A stretch of 64,000 nucleotides of DNA from Heritagella caecorum (lineage in GTDB: Bacteria > Bacillota > Clostridia > Oscillospirales > Acutalibacteraceae), in contig CAJFQL010000005.1 in NCBI GenBank assembly GCA_904419035.1, forward strand, positions 1 to 64,000, given 5' to 3'. Below are positions 15,265 through 24,471 of the stretch, in pieces; positions within the stretch are counted from its first letter, which is position 1; every line of letters begins with the position of its first letter. A program made the translations under genes and the position numbers. A model generated the notes under the pieces. It saw only the letters and a list, made by a program, of their open reading frames with translations, was not told where the DNA came from and ran no database searches.

Positions 15265-16752
15265 TTACAAATCAAAAGTCTTGGTGGCAATCTCCCGGCA
15301 GAACCGGGCGTCGTGTTCCACGAAAAGCAAAGTCGGGGCCGCCTGCAAAATCAGCTCTTCGATCTGCATACGGGACAGCACATCTATATAATTGAGCGGT
15401 TCGTCCCATAGATACACGTGGGCTTCCTCGCACAGGCTGCGGGCCAGTACCACCTTTTTCTTTTGCCCGGCGCTGTAGGTCTCCATAGGCGCTTCAAACA
15501 GAGCCCGGTCAAAATCCAATTTGCGCAGCAGTGTCAGCAGCTGGGTATACGATACCCCGTATAGCCTGGCATACGCTTCCAGCGTTCCGTGCAAATCATC
15601 GCACCGCTGCGGCACATACGAGATTTTGATGCGGCTATTCCGAAAAAGCGTGCCGGTATAAGGCAGCGGTTCGCCGCACAGCACGTGCAACAGGGTCGAT
15701 TTTCCGCATCCGTTGGGACCCCGCAGGGCCAAGCGGTCCCCTTTTTCCAAAGAAAATGAACAAGGCGGCGTGACCGGCTTTTCTCCATACAGTACTTGCA
15801 CATTCTGAAGGGTAAAAAAGGGACCCGCACAATCCGTCAGTACCGGAAGCCGCAGTTTTTCTGTCTTTTCTATATTTTTTAGCAGTTGGCTTTTTTCCTC
15901 CACCGCCTTTTCGGTGCGCTGCCTAATCGCTTTGGCGCGTTTGTTGGATTTTTTTGACTTAGCCGCTTCATAGGGCCGCCTGCCCATACTTTTTTCCGTT
16001 TTTCGGGGATCAAACCCAATTTTCTTTGATTCCGACAAATCGGCCCATCGGGATTTTTCCCGTACCGACTGTTGCAGCCGTCCAATTTCCTTCTGCAGCT
16101 TTTCGTTTTGCTGCTGCTCCCACTCATCCTGCCGCTGTTTATTCTGCCACCAGGAAGAAAAGTTGCCAGCTTGCACGGTGATATCCGCCCGGTTGATCGA
16201 TAAGATATGATCCACACATCCGTCCAAAAAATCCCGGTCGTGGGAAACCAGAATAAACCCTTGCTTCCGGTTTAGATACGCGGCCACCTGACGGCGCCCG
16301 GTTTCGTCCAAGTGATTGGTGGGTTCATCAATCAGCAAAAAGGCATTTTCCCGGACAAATAACGCCGCTAGTAGCGCTTTGGTCTGTTCCCCGCTGCTCA
16401 AGGTGGAAAACGGCCGGTCAAAAATCTCGTCAGAAAGATGCAAAAGCGAGCATTCCCGCCGGATCTCCCATTCCTCGGCTTCCGGCACCATATGGGTCAA
16501 CACCTCTCCCACCAATTGCTGCGGGTCCGATACCGGGTACGGAAACCGTTCAAACGAAACGGAGGCGTGAATTTCCCCCTGGTACGGCAGTTCCCCGCAC
16601 AATAGACGCAATAGCGTCGTTTTGCCCCGGCCATTGCGTCCGGTTAGCCCCAGTTTCCACCTAGTATCCACCTGAAACGAAACATCGTCAAAAACCGGGG
16701 TATAACTTCCTTCATACGTAAAGGAAAGATGAGAAACAGAAAGTAAAGACAT
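15265..16752 (-). CDS. Lsa/CplR-like ABC-F ribosomal protection protein
   Basis: A 495-residue cytosolic ABC-F ATPase with two nucleotide-binding domains and no membrane segments. Walker A motifs are GRNGRGKTT and GPNGCGKST; signatures are LSSGEQTKALLAAL and YSAGQKKKVVLARS; Walker B regions end LLIDEPTNHLDE and VYLWDEPLNYIDV. A charged linker of about 80 residues lies between the domains (about 210-300), the part that reaches the peptidyl-transferase centre. The N-terminus resembles Lsa/CplR proteins that protect against lincosamides, streptogramin A and pleuromutilins; the actual spectrum cannot be read from the sequence. It is inserted between noc and parA and is preceded by a structured leader with a tiny ORF. 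Confidence 0.85.
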   Translation of the reverse strand: MSLLSVSHLSFTYEGSYTPVFDDVSFQVDTRWKLGLTGRNGRGKTTLLRLLCGELPYQGEIHASVSFERFPYPVSDPQQLVGEVLTHMVPEAEEWEIRRECSLLHLSDEIFDRPFSTLSSGEQTKALLAALFVRENAFLLIDEPTNHLDETGRRQVAAYLNRKQGFILVSHDRDFLDGCVDHILSINRADITVQAGNFSSWWQNKQRQDEWEQQQNEKLQKEIGRLQQSVREKSRWADLSESKKIGFDPRKTEKSMGRRPYEAAKSKKSNKRAKAIRQRTEKAVEEKSQLLKNIEKTEKLRLPVLTDCAGPFFTLQNVQVLYGEKPVTPPCSFSLEKGDRLALRGPNGCGKSTLLHVLCGEPLPYTGTLFRNSRIKISYVPQRCDDLHGTLEAYARLYGVSYTQLLTLLRKLDFDRALFEAPMETYSAGQKKKVVLARSLCEEAHVYLWDEPLNYIDVLSRMQIEELILQAAPTLLFVEHDARFCREIATKTFDL

Positions 16753-16780
16753 AAAAAAGCACCTCTTTTTTCATAAAACA

Positions 16781-16816
16781 AGGGCTGCCGGAATTTCACT
16801 TTCTTCCGACAGCCCT
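16781..16816 (-). promoter_or_regulatory. terminator-like hairpin in the ABC-F leader
   Basis: AGGGCTGTCGGAA and TTCCGGCAGCCCT (one G-T pair) form a strong stem on the minus strand. It is followed by TGTTTTATG and then the ABC-F ribosome binding site AGAGGTG, a layout matching attenuators of antibiotic-inducible ABC-F genes. Confidence 0.55.
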
Positions 16817-16885
16817 TTATTATCTTGAGGCGCTTTTGTCCCCCGGAAATGCACACCCGCCTATGAACTTCCCCCTCGTTTACAA

Positions 16886-16909
16886 TCAAAGGAAAAGCCC
16901 AACTGGCAT
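16886..16909 (-). CDS. candidate seven-codon leader peptide MPVGLFL
   Basis: ATG CCA GTT GGG CTT TTC CTT TGA lies about 160 bases upstream of the ABC-F start and before the terminator-like hairpin. GGAT at about ten bases is the only candidate ribosome site, so translation is uncertain. Short leader ORFs on which drug-stalled ribosomes switch the downstream fold are known for this gene class; that role is inferred. The rest of 16753-17127 holds an 8-bp inverted repeat (TAACGCGT / ACGCGTTA) and no other gene. Confidence 0.35.
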   Translation of the reverse strand: MPVGLFL

Positions 16910-17127
16910 AAAACACTTTATCCGGGTATAAAAAGAAAAAAGAGAAAACATTCCTGCAAGCCTAACGCGTACGCAAAGAAAACCATACCGGTATTTTCAC
17001 CGTACAGCTCTTTTTATCAACGCGTTACCAATTTATCTTTTAGCAGGAAGTTTTTCTCATTTTTTCACATCCTTTTTTATTTTCTTTTATTCTAGCGTGA
17101 AACCTCCCAAAAAGCAAGCTTTTCTTT

Positions 17128-17913
17128 TTAGGTTTTCGGGATACGTACAATGTATTCAAAATACTGCTCGGTCTCCCTTTTATCCGTTTGGGCCCGAATC
17201 CCCGATTGCTTCATCACATCAATGGCCCGGTTGACGGTATTTAAAAAGAGCCGCACATCTTTCACAAGGCCCTTGGTTTTTGGTTTCGCTTTTTTGGGGG
17301 CCAAGGTGCGTTCCACCAGCTCTTCTGTCTCCCGCACCGTCAGCTTTTTCTGCACCATGGTATGTAGGACTTTTTGGCGATCCTCGGGGTCTTCTACCCG
17401 TAAAAGTGCCCGGGCGTGCCGCTCCGTCAAATGGGCCTCCAGAATCACCGCCCGTTCCTCTTTGGTAAGGCGCAGCAGACGCAGTTTATTGGCCACATAG
17501 GCCTGGCTTTTCCCCAACCGGCGTGCCAGTTCTTCCTGGGTCAGTTTTTGTTGATGGCTGATTTGCAAAAAAGCTTCGGCTTCTTCAAAAAAGCCAAGAT
17601 CTTGCCGCTGTATGTTTTCGATCAGCGCATAAACCGCTGACTCTTCTGCCGAACAAACCAATACCAGCGCCGGTATTTCCGTCAGCCCGGCTTTTTTGCT
17701 GGCACGCAGCCTCCGCTCCCCGGCAATTAGCTCATATTGGCTATTTTCCAGCCGGCGTACGGTAATCGGCTGCAGCACCCCTGATGTACGGATGCTTTGG
17801 CTTAAACTTTCCAGTTCCTCTTCCTTCCACTGGCGGCGCGGTTGGTTCGGGTTGGGGACAATGTGCTGCACCGGAATCATTTGCACCTTCCGTTTTTCGT
17901 TGCGGCGTATCAA
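17128..17913 (-). CDS. noc: nucleoid occlusion protein Noc (ParB paralogue)
   Basis: A 261-residue ParB-family protein: N-domain (HIVPNPNQPRRQWKE, YELIAGERRLRASKKAG, ENIQRQDLGFFEEA), helix-turn-helix (QEELARRLGKSQAYVANKLRLLRL) and a C-terminal domain. Its position next to rsmG is the classical noc place, and a true parB lies beyond parA. The amphipathic N-terminus (MIRRNEKRKV) fits the membrane-targeting helix of Noc. Start codon is TTG, with GGGGAGGTG seven bases upstream. It would keep the division machinery off the nucleoid. Distinction from ParB rests on synteny and N-terminal form; its recognition site is not established here. Confidence 0.85.
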   Translation of the reverse strand: MIRRNEKRKVQMIPVQHIVPNPNQPRRQWKEEELESLSQSIRTSGVLQPITVRRLENSQYELIAGERRLRASKKAGLTEIPALVLVCSAEESAVYALIENIQRQDLGFFEEAEAFLQISHQQKLTQEELARRLGKSQAYVANKLRLLRLTKEERAVILEAHLTERHARALLRVEDPEDRQKVLHTMVQKKLTVRETEELVERTLAPKKAKPKTKGLVKDVRLFLNTVNRAIDVMKQSGIRAQTDKRETEQYFEYIVRIPKT

Positions 17914-17999
17914 AAAAACGCACCTCCCCTGCCATTTCTGCCATCAGCATAGCACAGGGAATGTGCGTTTTGTGTAGGAAAAGGGACAAACCCTCGTTT

Positions 18000-18719
18000 T
18001 TACAGCGGATTTTTTGCCATTTTGGCACCGGCGCGCGGATACGTAGCTGGGGTGTGTCCGGTTTTTTTCACCACCAACAGCGTGCGGCGGCTGTCATCCG
18101 GCAAGGTAAAGTCTACCTGCCGGCACAGTTTCCCCTGCAGGCACAAGAGGGCGTGCTGGGCTGCTTTGGCTTCTTCGCCGCCATCGGGGCCTTTCATCGC
18201 CACAAAGTGCCCGCCTTGTTTGACAAAGGGCAAGCAGTATTCGCACAAAACCGGCAGCGCTGCCACCGCTCGGGCTGTCGCCAGATCAAAGTTTTCACGT
18301 AGTCCTTTTTGACGTCCGCCTTCTTCGGCACGGGCATGGATCGTTTTGGCCGAAAGGGCTAATTCATCCAGCACTGCCTGCAAAAACACCAACCGTTTAT
18401 TGAGGCTGTCCAGCAGCGTCAGCTGTATAGTGGGCCGCGCAATCAGCAGCGGAATGCCCGGAAATCCGGCCCCAGTCCCCACATCAATGACTTTTTCTTC
18501 TCCTGACAAAGGCATCACCGATAGCAGTGACAAACTGTCGATAAAATGACGGATGACCACCCCTTCCGGGTCGCGAATTGCCGTCAGGTTCATTTTTTCG
18601 TTCCAGGAAAGCAACAGGTCTCCATACTTATCAAACTTGTCCACCTGATCGCCGCTGAGTTCTACCCCAAACCCAGACGCTTTTTCGCACAATAAGGTGC
18701 GCAGGGCGGCATTCATCAT
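18000..18719 (-). CDS. rsmG: 16S rRNA (guanine527-N7)-methyltransferase RsmG
   Basis: A 239-residue SAM-dependent methyltransferase (GidB). Key segments are SWNEKMNLTAIRDPEGVVIRH, the SAM-binding glycine loop VGTGAGFPGIPL, LLDSLNKRLVFLQ, and HARAEEGGR...LATARAVAALP. Its ATG overlaps the mnmG stop by four bases, the usual gidA-gidB coupling. Loss of this modification is known to give low-level streptomycin resistance in other bacteria. Confidence 0.96.
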   Translation of the reverse strand: MMNAALRTLLCEKASGFGVELSGDQVDKFDKYGDLLLSWNEKMNLTAIRDPEGVVIRHFIDSLSLLSVMPLSGEEKVIDVGTGAGFPGIPLLIARPTIQLTLLDSLNKRLVFLQAVLDELALSAKTIHARAEEGGRQKGLRENFDLATARAVAALPVLCEYCLPFVKQGGHFVAMKGPDGGEEAKAAQHALLCLQGKLCRQVDFTLPDDSRRTLLVVKKTGHTPATYPRAGAKMAKNPL

Positions 18720-20626
18720 GTCGTCGGTTCCTCCTTCTTCGCGTGCTTTTCTTCACCGCGCAACCGGCTCAAATAGATCAGCAAGACGGAAATATCCGCC
18801 GGGCTGACACCGGAAATCCGGCCCGCCTGTCCAATATTCTGAGGCCGCACCCGGCTAAGTTTTTCCCTGGCTTCCATACGCAGCCCGTCGATGGTATCGT
18901 ACTGCAAATTATCCGGCAGGGTTTGACGTTCCAGGCGGCGCATTTCCTCAATATCGGCCTTTTGACGGCGAATGTATCCCTCATATTTCAGTTCGATTTC
19001 TACGTTTTCCAGCACGGCATCAGGGATATCCGCCGGACGGGTCGTATCCACCAGTGTCAGATCCTGGTACCGGATCTGGGGGCGGCGCAGCAGATCGGCC
19101 AAATGCACACCGGTGGTCACCGGGGTGGTGCCCCGCGCCACCAAAATATCATTGAGCGCTTCGCTGGGTGAAAATACGGTAGACAGCGCCCGTTTCATTT
19201 CCTGCTGCTTCCATTCCTGTTTGCGGCAGAATTTTTCCCAACGCGCTGGGCTGATCAGTCCAATTTCCCACCCCAGCGGGGTCAGCCGTTCGTCGGCGTT
19301 ATCCTGCCGCAAAACCAACCGGTATTCCGAACGGGAAGTCATCATACGGTACGGGTCCGACACGCCTTTAGTGATCAAATCATCGATCAGCGTGCCAATA
19401 TACGACCCGGCCCGGTCCAAAATAACCGGGGATTGGTGATGGATTTTTCGCGCTGCATTGATACCTGCCACCAATCCTTGTGCGGCCGCTTCTTCATATC
19501 CGGAACTGCCGTTAAACTGACCGGCCCCGTAAAGCCCCGGCCAATCGGTAAATTCCAACGTTGCCTGCATCTGGGTAGGATCGACGCAGTCGTATTCAAT
19601 GGCATAAGCGCTGCGCATAATAGAAACATGTTCTAACCCTTTAATGGACCGGTAAAACTGCAGTTGCACATCTTCGGGGAGCGACGAAGACATGCCTTGC
19701 AAATACATCTCTTCCGTATCCAGTCCGCACGGCTCAATGAACAATTGGTGCCTGGGTTTATCCGAAAAACGCACCACTTTATCTTCAATACTGGGGCAAT
19801 ACCGGGGCCCTACCCCCTCAATCATCCCCGCATACAAAGGCGAACGGTCCAAATTAGCCCGGATAATCCGGTGGGTTTCCTCATTGGTCCAGCTCACATA
19901 GCACACGGCGCGGTTTGGGCCGGGGTTTTCGGTTTCATACGAAAAAGGAATAACCGGATCATCCCCTTTTTGCTCTTCCAAACCGGAAAAATCAATACTG
20001 CGACGCAGCACCCGGGCCGGCGTCCCGGTTTTAAACCGGCGCAGCGACAGCCCCAATTTCACGAGCGACTCCGTCAAATAGGCGGCCGGGAACATACCGT
20101 CCGGCCCACTTTCGTAGGCCACGTCGCCCACAAACACTTTCCCGCCCAAAAAGGTACCGGTAGCCAGAATCACAGCTTTGACGGTATACCGGGCGTGCAA
20201 GCGCGTATCCACCAGCCAAACGCCGTTTTCCCCCTGGCTGATGGCCACAACTTCCGCCTGTTTCAATTCCAGGTTTTCCTGCTGTTCGCATTTCTTTTTC
20301 ATAATCTGGCTGTAAGCCCGCCGGTCAATCTGGGCCCGCAAAGAGTGGACCGCCGGGCCCTTTCCCAAATTGAGCATCCGGCTCTGCAAAAAACAGGCAT
20401 CGGTGGTCTTCCCCATTTCGCCCCCCAGGGCATCGATTTCCCGCACCAGGTGCCCTTTGGCCGTCCCGCCAATACTGGGGTTACAAGGGCAATTGCCCAC
20501 GGCATCCATATTGATTGTAAACATCACGGTACGGCACCCCAGCCGGGCAGCACTCAAAGCTGCTTCGATACCGGCATGGCCGGCCCCGATCACCGCCACG
20601 TCATAATGACCCGCATCATACATCAT
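18716..20626 (-). CDS. mnmG: tRNA uridine-34 carboxymethylaminomethyl modification enzyme MnmG
   Basis: A 636-residue FAD protein (GidA) that works with MnmE to install cmnm5 at the wobble uridine of certain tRNAs. The N-terminal FAD fold is VAVIGAGHAGIEAALSAARLG, followed by GNCPCNPSIGGTAKGHLVRE, the insertion with TGTFLGGKVFVG, and GLYGAGQFNGSSGYEEAAAQG. The helical C-terminus contains the conserved RRQKADIEEMRRLE and ARLSGVSPADIS-like region (AGRISGVSPADIS). AGAGGA precedes the ATG. Thirty bases separate it from mnmE and it overlaps rsmG, so the three form one unit. Confidence 0.97.
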   Translation of the reverse strand: MMYDAGHYDVAVIGAGHAGIEAALSAARLGCRTVMFTINMDAVGNCPCNPSIGGTAKGHLVREIDALGGEMGKTTDACFLQSRMLNLGKGPAVHSLRAQIDRRAYSQIMKKKCEQQENLELKQAEVVAISQGENGVWLVDTRLHARYTVKAVILATGTFLGGKVFVGDVAYESGPDGMFPAAYLTESLVKLGLSLRRFKTGTPARVLRRSIDFSGLEEQKGDDPVIPFSYETENPGPNRAVCYVSWTNEETHRIIRANLDRSPLYAGMIEGVGPRYCPSIEDKVVRFSDKPRHQLFIEPCGLDTEEMYLQGMSSSLPEDVQLQFYRSIKGLEHVSIMRSAYAIEYDCVDPTQMQATLEFTDWPGLYGAGQFNGSSGYEEAAAQGLVAGINAARKIHHQSPVILDRAGSYIGTLIDDLITKGVSDPYRMMTSRSEYRLVLRQDNADERLTPLGWEIGLISPARWEKFCRKQEWKQQEMKRALSTVFSPSEALNDILVARGTTPVTTGVHLADLLRRPQIRYQDLTLVDTTRPADIPDAVLENVEIELKYEGYIRRQKADIEEMRRLERQTLPDNLQYDTIDGLRMEAREKLSRVRPQNIGQAGRISGVSPADISVLLIYLSRLRGEEKHAKKEEPTT

Positions 20627-20656
20627 GGTTTCCTCTTTTCTATGGCCAGCTTGTTT

Positions 20657-22021
20657 TTATTTGCCCACACAAAAATGGGAAAAGACTTCGTCCACCACGG
20701 CAATCGTGGCCTTTTCGCCTGTGAGTTCCAGCAAAGCGTCAACGGCGGCTTCCACCGATACGGTCACCGCATCCAGCGTCATGCCTGCCTGCAGGGCGTT
20801 TTCGGCCTCTTCTACCGCCTGTAAGCAGCGGCTTACATCCTGGCGCTGCCGTTCCGTGTACAAAATGCCCTCACCAGGGTCCAGTTCGGAGGCATGCAGC
20901 GTTTCCAAAATCGCCTGCTCCAGTTCCTGCATGCCCTCGCCGGAACGGGCCGAAATATAAACAATCCGTTTATTGTTTGATTTTATATACTCTTTGTCTA
21001 TCTTTTCTTCCAAATCGGTCTTATTTAAAATGGCAATACTGGGCAATCCCTCACTCATGGTGAGCAGTTGACGGTCTTCGTCATTGAGTTCCTGCGAAGC
21101 ATCAAACACCAAAAAGATCAGTTCCGCGCTGGCGAATTTCTCCCTGGCCCGCTGTACCCCAATTTTTTCGACCGGGTCATCGGTTTCCCGAATCCCGGCG
21201 GTGTCACTCAGCCGCAGCAAGACTTGCCCGAGCTGCACCGTTTCTTCCACCACGTCCCGGGTGGTCCCGGCCACTTCGGTCACAATGCTGCGTTCGGTAC
21301 CGGTCAGCCGGTTCATCAGCGTGGATTTCCCCGCGTTGGGACGGCCGACAATCACGGTATCGACCCCTTCCCGCAAAACCCGCCCGGCATCAAAGGTGGA
21401 CAGTAGCCGGTGCAGATCCGCTTTTACTTTGGACAGATGCTCCTTCAAAAAACCTTCCGTAATTTGCGGCACATCGTCATCGGGGTAATCGGCCCAAGCC
21501 GCCAAATGGGAGGCAATCAGCAGCAGTTCTTGCCGCAAAGCGCCGATCTTCCGGCTCAGAGCCCCGTCATGCCCCGACAGCGCTGCCCGGGCCGCCTGGG
21601 TGCCACGGGCCGAAATCATCTGCATTACGGCTTCGGCTTCGGCCAGGTCCATTTTGCCATTACAATAGGCACGGCGCGTAAATTCCCCAGGGCCGGCGGG
21701 TGTAGCTCCGGCCGCCAGTACAGCGGCCAATACCTGCTGCAAAATGACCAGCCCCCCATGGCAGGAAAGTTCCACCACATCTTCCCCGGTAAAGCTGTGC
21801 GGCGCCCGAAACCGCAGGGCAATGGCTTCGTCGGCTTTGTCACCGTTTACATCCGATACCCAGCCAAAAAGTGCCGTGTACCCCGGTATCTCCCGAATAT
21901 CGCTTCGATGGCTGTGGAACACCCGGGCCGCGATCTCCGCAGCCTGGGGGCCGGAAATGCGAATCACTCCAATGCCACCCGGTGCCTGGGCGGTGGCGAT
22001 GGCTGCAATGGTTGTTTGCAT
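20657..22021 (-). CDS. mnmE: tRNA modification GTPase MnmE
   Basis: A 454-residue GTPase partner of MnmG. The N-terminal tetrahydrofolate-binding domain starts IAAIATAQAPGGIGVIRISG. The G domain carries GRPNAGKSTLMNRL (G1), AGTTRD (G2), DTAG (G3) and NKTD (G4). The C-terminus ends FCVGK with the conserved Cys needed for modification. The start at 22021 is set by AAAGGA upstream and the conserved N-terminus; the open frame continuing upstream is antisense to khpB's low-complexity tail and is not coding. A terminator separates it from khpB. Confidence 0.97.
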   Translation of the reverse strand: MQTTIAAIATAQAPGGIGVIRISGPQAAEIAARVFHSHRSDIREIPGYTALFGWVSDVNGDKADEAIALRFRAPHSFTGEDVVELSCHGGLVILQQVLAAVLAAGATPAGPGEFTRRAYCNGKMDLAEAEAVMQMISARGTQAARAALSGHDGALSRKIGALRQELLLIASHLAAWADYPDDDVPQITEGFLKEHLSKVKADLHRLLSTFDAGRVLREGVDTVIVGRPNAGKSTLMNRLTGTERSIVTEVAGTTRDVVEETVQLGQVLLRLSDTAGIRETDDPVEKIGVQRAREKFASAELIFLVFDASQELNDEDRQLLTMSEGLPSIAILNKTDLEEKIDKEYIKSNNKRIVYISARSGEGMQELEQAILETLHASELDPGEGILYTERQRQDVSRCLQAVEEAENALQAGMTLDAVTVSVEAAVDALLELTGEKATIAVVDEVFSHFCVGK

Positions 22022-22042
22022 GGCTTTGTCCTTTCTTACAAC

Positions 22043-22076
22043 AAAAAGGGCCTTTTCCTGAAGAAAAGGCCCTTTT
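22043..22076 (-). terminator. khpB terminator
   Basis: Stem AAAAGGGCCTTTTC / GAAAAGGCCCTTTT with a five-base loop and T-run on the minus strand, between khpB and mnmE. Confidence 0.8.
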
Positions 22077-22121
22077 CTACGGTTCTCCGCAGAATTTTGC
22101 ACAACGGCCAGGGGGCCGCTT

Positions 22122-22991
22122 TTACTTCTTAACTTCGATTTTCCCGTACAGCGCCGTGCTGCCGGAATCGACTTTGGGCTGCGCAGGGGCCGCCGGTGCC
22201 TCATTGCGAACCGGACGGCTATTGCGGTTGTGGTCGCGGCGGTATCCGCCGTGATCCCGGTTGCCGTTATTGTGGTACCCGCCGCGTCCGCCGGGACGCC
22301 GGTTGCCGCCGCGGCTGCCGTAGGCATTGCGCCGCACATACCGTTCGCCGTCAACAGGCCCAATGACTACATGACGGGCGATATCTTCGCCTTCGCTCCA
22401 GCTCTTGGCGCCTTCCACTTCCTGTACCGCCGTATGGATAATCCGGCGTTCATAGGGATTCATGGGTTCCAGCGGATAGTTCCGGCCAATTTTGACCGCT
22501 TTCATGGCAATTTTCTTGCCCAGTGCTTCCAAGGTTTCTTTTCTCTTTTCACGGTAGTTGCCAATATCCAAGGTAATGCGGTAATACCCCTCATCCACAT
22601 GGTTCGCAACCAATCCCGACAGGTACTGTAGGGCGTCCAGCGTTTCCCCGCGGTGGCCGATCACCACACCAATATCATCGCCAGACAGCGTCAAAAGGGC
22701 TCCCGCCTGGGTTCCTTCTTCATCTTTTTCTTCCCGAATCGAGATCGATACATTCGAAAGCCCCATCAAACGAAGCAGATTCTGCAAATAATCGGCGGCG
22801 GCCTGTGCCGGGGACGATTTCACAAACGCGCGTACTTTGGCAGGTTTGCCGCCAAACAGCCCCAACTTCTTCTTTTCCGGAAGTTCCAGTACTTCAAATT
22901 CAGCATCAACGGTTTCCACACCCAACTGCACGCAGGCACTTTCAAAAGCCTGCTCCACGGTTTCGCCGGTCGCAATTGCTTCTCTCAACAT
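22122..22991 (-). CDS. khpB: RNA-binding protein KhpB (Jag/SpoIIIJ-associated)
   Basis: A 289-residue RNA-binding protein. A Jag N-domain (about 1-50, ETVEQAFESACVQLGVE...KKKLGLFGGKPAKV) is followed by a KH domain (GDDIGVVIGHRGETLDALQYLSGL) and an R3H domain (NPYERRIIHTAVQEVEG). The last 75 residues are an Arg/Gly/Asn/His-rich disordered tail, unusually long for the family. KhpB acts with KhpA and affects sRNA stability, cell elongation and sporulation elsewhere. It lies downstream of yidC in the canonical order and ends at its own terminator. Confidence 0.92.
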   Translation of the reverse strand: MLREAIATGETVEQAFESACVQLGVETVDAEFEVLELPEKKKLGLFGGKPAKVRAFVKSSPAQAAADYLQNLLRLMGLSNVSISIREEKDEEGTQAGALLTLSGDDIGVVIGHRGETLDALQYLSGLVANHVDEGYYRITLDIGNYREKRKETLEALGKKIAMKAVKIGRNYPLEPMNPYERRIIHTAVQEVEGAKSWSEGEDIARHVVIGPVDGERYVRRNAYGSRGGNRRPGGRGGYHNNGNRDHGGYRRDHNRNSRPVRNEAPAAPAQPKVDSGSTALYGKIEVKK

Positions 22992-23032
22992 TTCACATTC
23001 CTCCGCACTGAACGTTTTCTTTTCCGTTGCTT

Positions 23033-24112
23033 TTATTTCTTACTCCCCAAATAGGCGTTGCTGTCGCCCGACTTTTTACCGCCCTTGGCTTTTTTGCTGC
23101 TTTCTGTCTTTTTGGTACCACCGTTATTCTTCTGCATGGCAGCTTTCGCAGCCATGGCCTTTTCTTCCAGCTGTCGCTGTACCGGCAACGGCAGTTCTTT
23201 GACCGCTGCTTCTTCCTGATACCGCAGGGCGGCGCGCTGCGCTTCCATTTTGGCCGTCAGCTGCTGGTGGCTATAGAATTTATTGACAACCAGAGTAGCC
23301 AGCAGGCTTGTCAGTGTCGAAATGATCCAGTAGAACCCTACGGCGCCGGGCATTACATAGGCAAAGTACGCACTCATCAAGGGCAATGCGTACATTACCA
23401 CTTTCATGCAGCCTTTCTGGCCGGCCATAGCCGGTTGCGAACGGGTCATTACAAACTGGCTGAACCAGGCCGATACCACGCACAAAACCGGGATCAGCCA
23501 CATAAAGCTCCAAAAATCACTGCCGGCCGGCGTCTGCAGCAAGTCGAGCCCCAGAAAATGGAAACCTTTCGACAAAAAGCCGATCTGATCCAGTTCGGAA
23601 GCCGAAAAAATATCGCCTAAATACCCACGAAGGGCATCAAAATGCTTGATGATATCCATTTCCGCATTCTGACCGGAAAGGAATTGAGAACTGACCCCGG
23701 GAATCGTCTGCATCATATCGGTCGCTTTCGTAATCACATCTTTGCCGATATGCAGCACGTTCTGCAGCGGGTACAACACGGAATAGTAAATTCCGAACAT
23801 GATGGGAAAAGGCAACAGGGTCGTCAAGCATCCCCCTGTGGGACTGACGCCTTCCTTTTCATATAATTTCTGCACCTCTTCGCTGTACTTTTGACGGTTA
23901 TTCCCGTATTTTTCCTGCAGCTCTTTGGTTTTGGCCTGCATTTTTGACTGGGCCGCCATATTTTTCTGCTGCTTAATGTTCGTGGGGAACAAAATCACCT
24001 TAAGCACAATGGTGAAGATGATGATCGCAACACCATAATTGCGCACAAGCAGGTACAATACCCACAGCAGGTAACCCAGTATACCGCCAAAAAAGTTAAA
24101 GATCTCGAACAT
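23033..24112 (-). CDS. yidC: membrane protein insertase YidC (Oxa1/SpoIIIJ type)
   Basis: A 359-residue insertase with five membrane segments: an N-terminal pair (LLWVLYLLV and VAIIIFTIVLKVILFP), a cytoplasmic helical hairpin (KMQAKTKELQEKYGNNRQKY), then SPTGGCLTTLLPFPIMFGIYYSVLY, FWSFMWLIPVLCVVSAWF and two closing segments. The tail is Lys-rich, as in ribosome-binding homologues. The groove residue that is usually Arg is Lys here (IVLKVILFP). No lipobox is present. The start at 24112 is preferred because GAGGTG lies seven bases before it; five more codons are open upstream. It sits between yidD/rnpA and khpB. Confidence 0.95.
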   Translation of the reverse strand: MFEIFNFFGGILGYLLWVLYLLVRNYGVAIIIFTIVLKVILFPTNIKQQKNMAAQSKMQAKTKELQEKYGNNRQKYSEEVQKLYEKEGVSPTGGCLTTLLPFPIMFGIYYSVLYPLQNVLHIGKDVITKATDMMQTIPGVSSQFLSGQNAEMDIIKHFDALRGYLGDIFSASELDQIGFLSKGFHFLGLDLLQTPAGSDFWSFMWLIPVLCVVSAWFSQFVMTRSQPAMAGQKGCMKVVMYALPLMSAYFAYVMPGAVGFYWIISTLTSLLATLVVNKFYSHQQLTAKMEAQRAALRYQEEAAVKELPLPVQRQLEEKAMAAKAAMQKNNGGTKKTESSKKAKGGKKSGDSNAYLGSKK

Positions 24113-24207
24113 GTAAGGGCACCTCAACCATTCTTTCGAATTCTCGTCCCGAATTTATAGAGGTAAAGAAGGAGCGGGACGTTTTCTTTTTCAAAAATTA
24201 CAAGTCT

Positions 24208-24471
24208 TTACTTGTGTTGTCCATGCTGTTTCCGCGCACTGATGGGCGGAAACGGAATCTTCTCCGGCACCGGGTCCACGCCTCCCCGGCTGAGCGGATT
24301 ACACCGCAAAATGCGCCATAAGGCCAGCAAAAGGCCCAAAAAAGCGCCGTGAAGTTCGATGGCTTCGATTGCATAACGGGAACAAGTGGGAAAATATTTG
24401 CAGCACGGCGGATGCCGGGGCGAAATATTTTTCTGGTAAAACCTTATCAGGGAAAGAAAAACCTTTTTCAT
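24208..24471 (-). CDS. yidD: membrane protein insertion efficiency factor YidD
   Basis: An 87-residue protein with the family signature IRFYQKNISP...CCKYFPTCSRYAIEAIE and RILRCNPLSRGGVDPVP. It is peripheral to the inner membrane and assists YidC. Its ATG overlaps the rnpA stop by four bases. Confidence 0.95.
   Translation of the reverse strand: MKKVFLSLIRFYQKNISPRHPPCCKYFPTCSRYAIEAIELHGAFLGLLLALWRILRCNPLSRGGVDPVPEKIPFPPISARKQHGQHK

Noticed and set aside
22022..22363. N-terminal extension of the MnmE reading frame
   Set aside because: The extension is Ala/Thr-rich, antisense-like reading of the khpB tail in another frame and crosses a terminator. The MnmE N-terminus begins at 22021.
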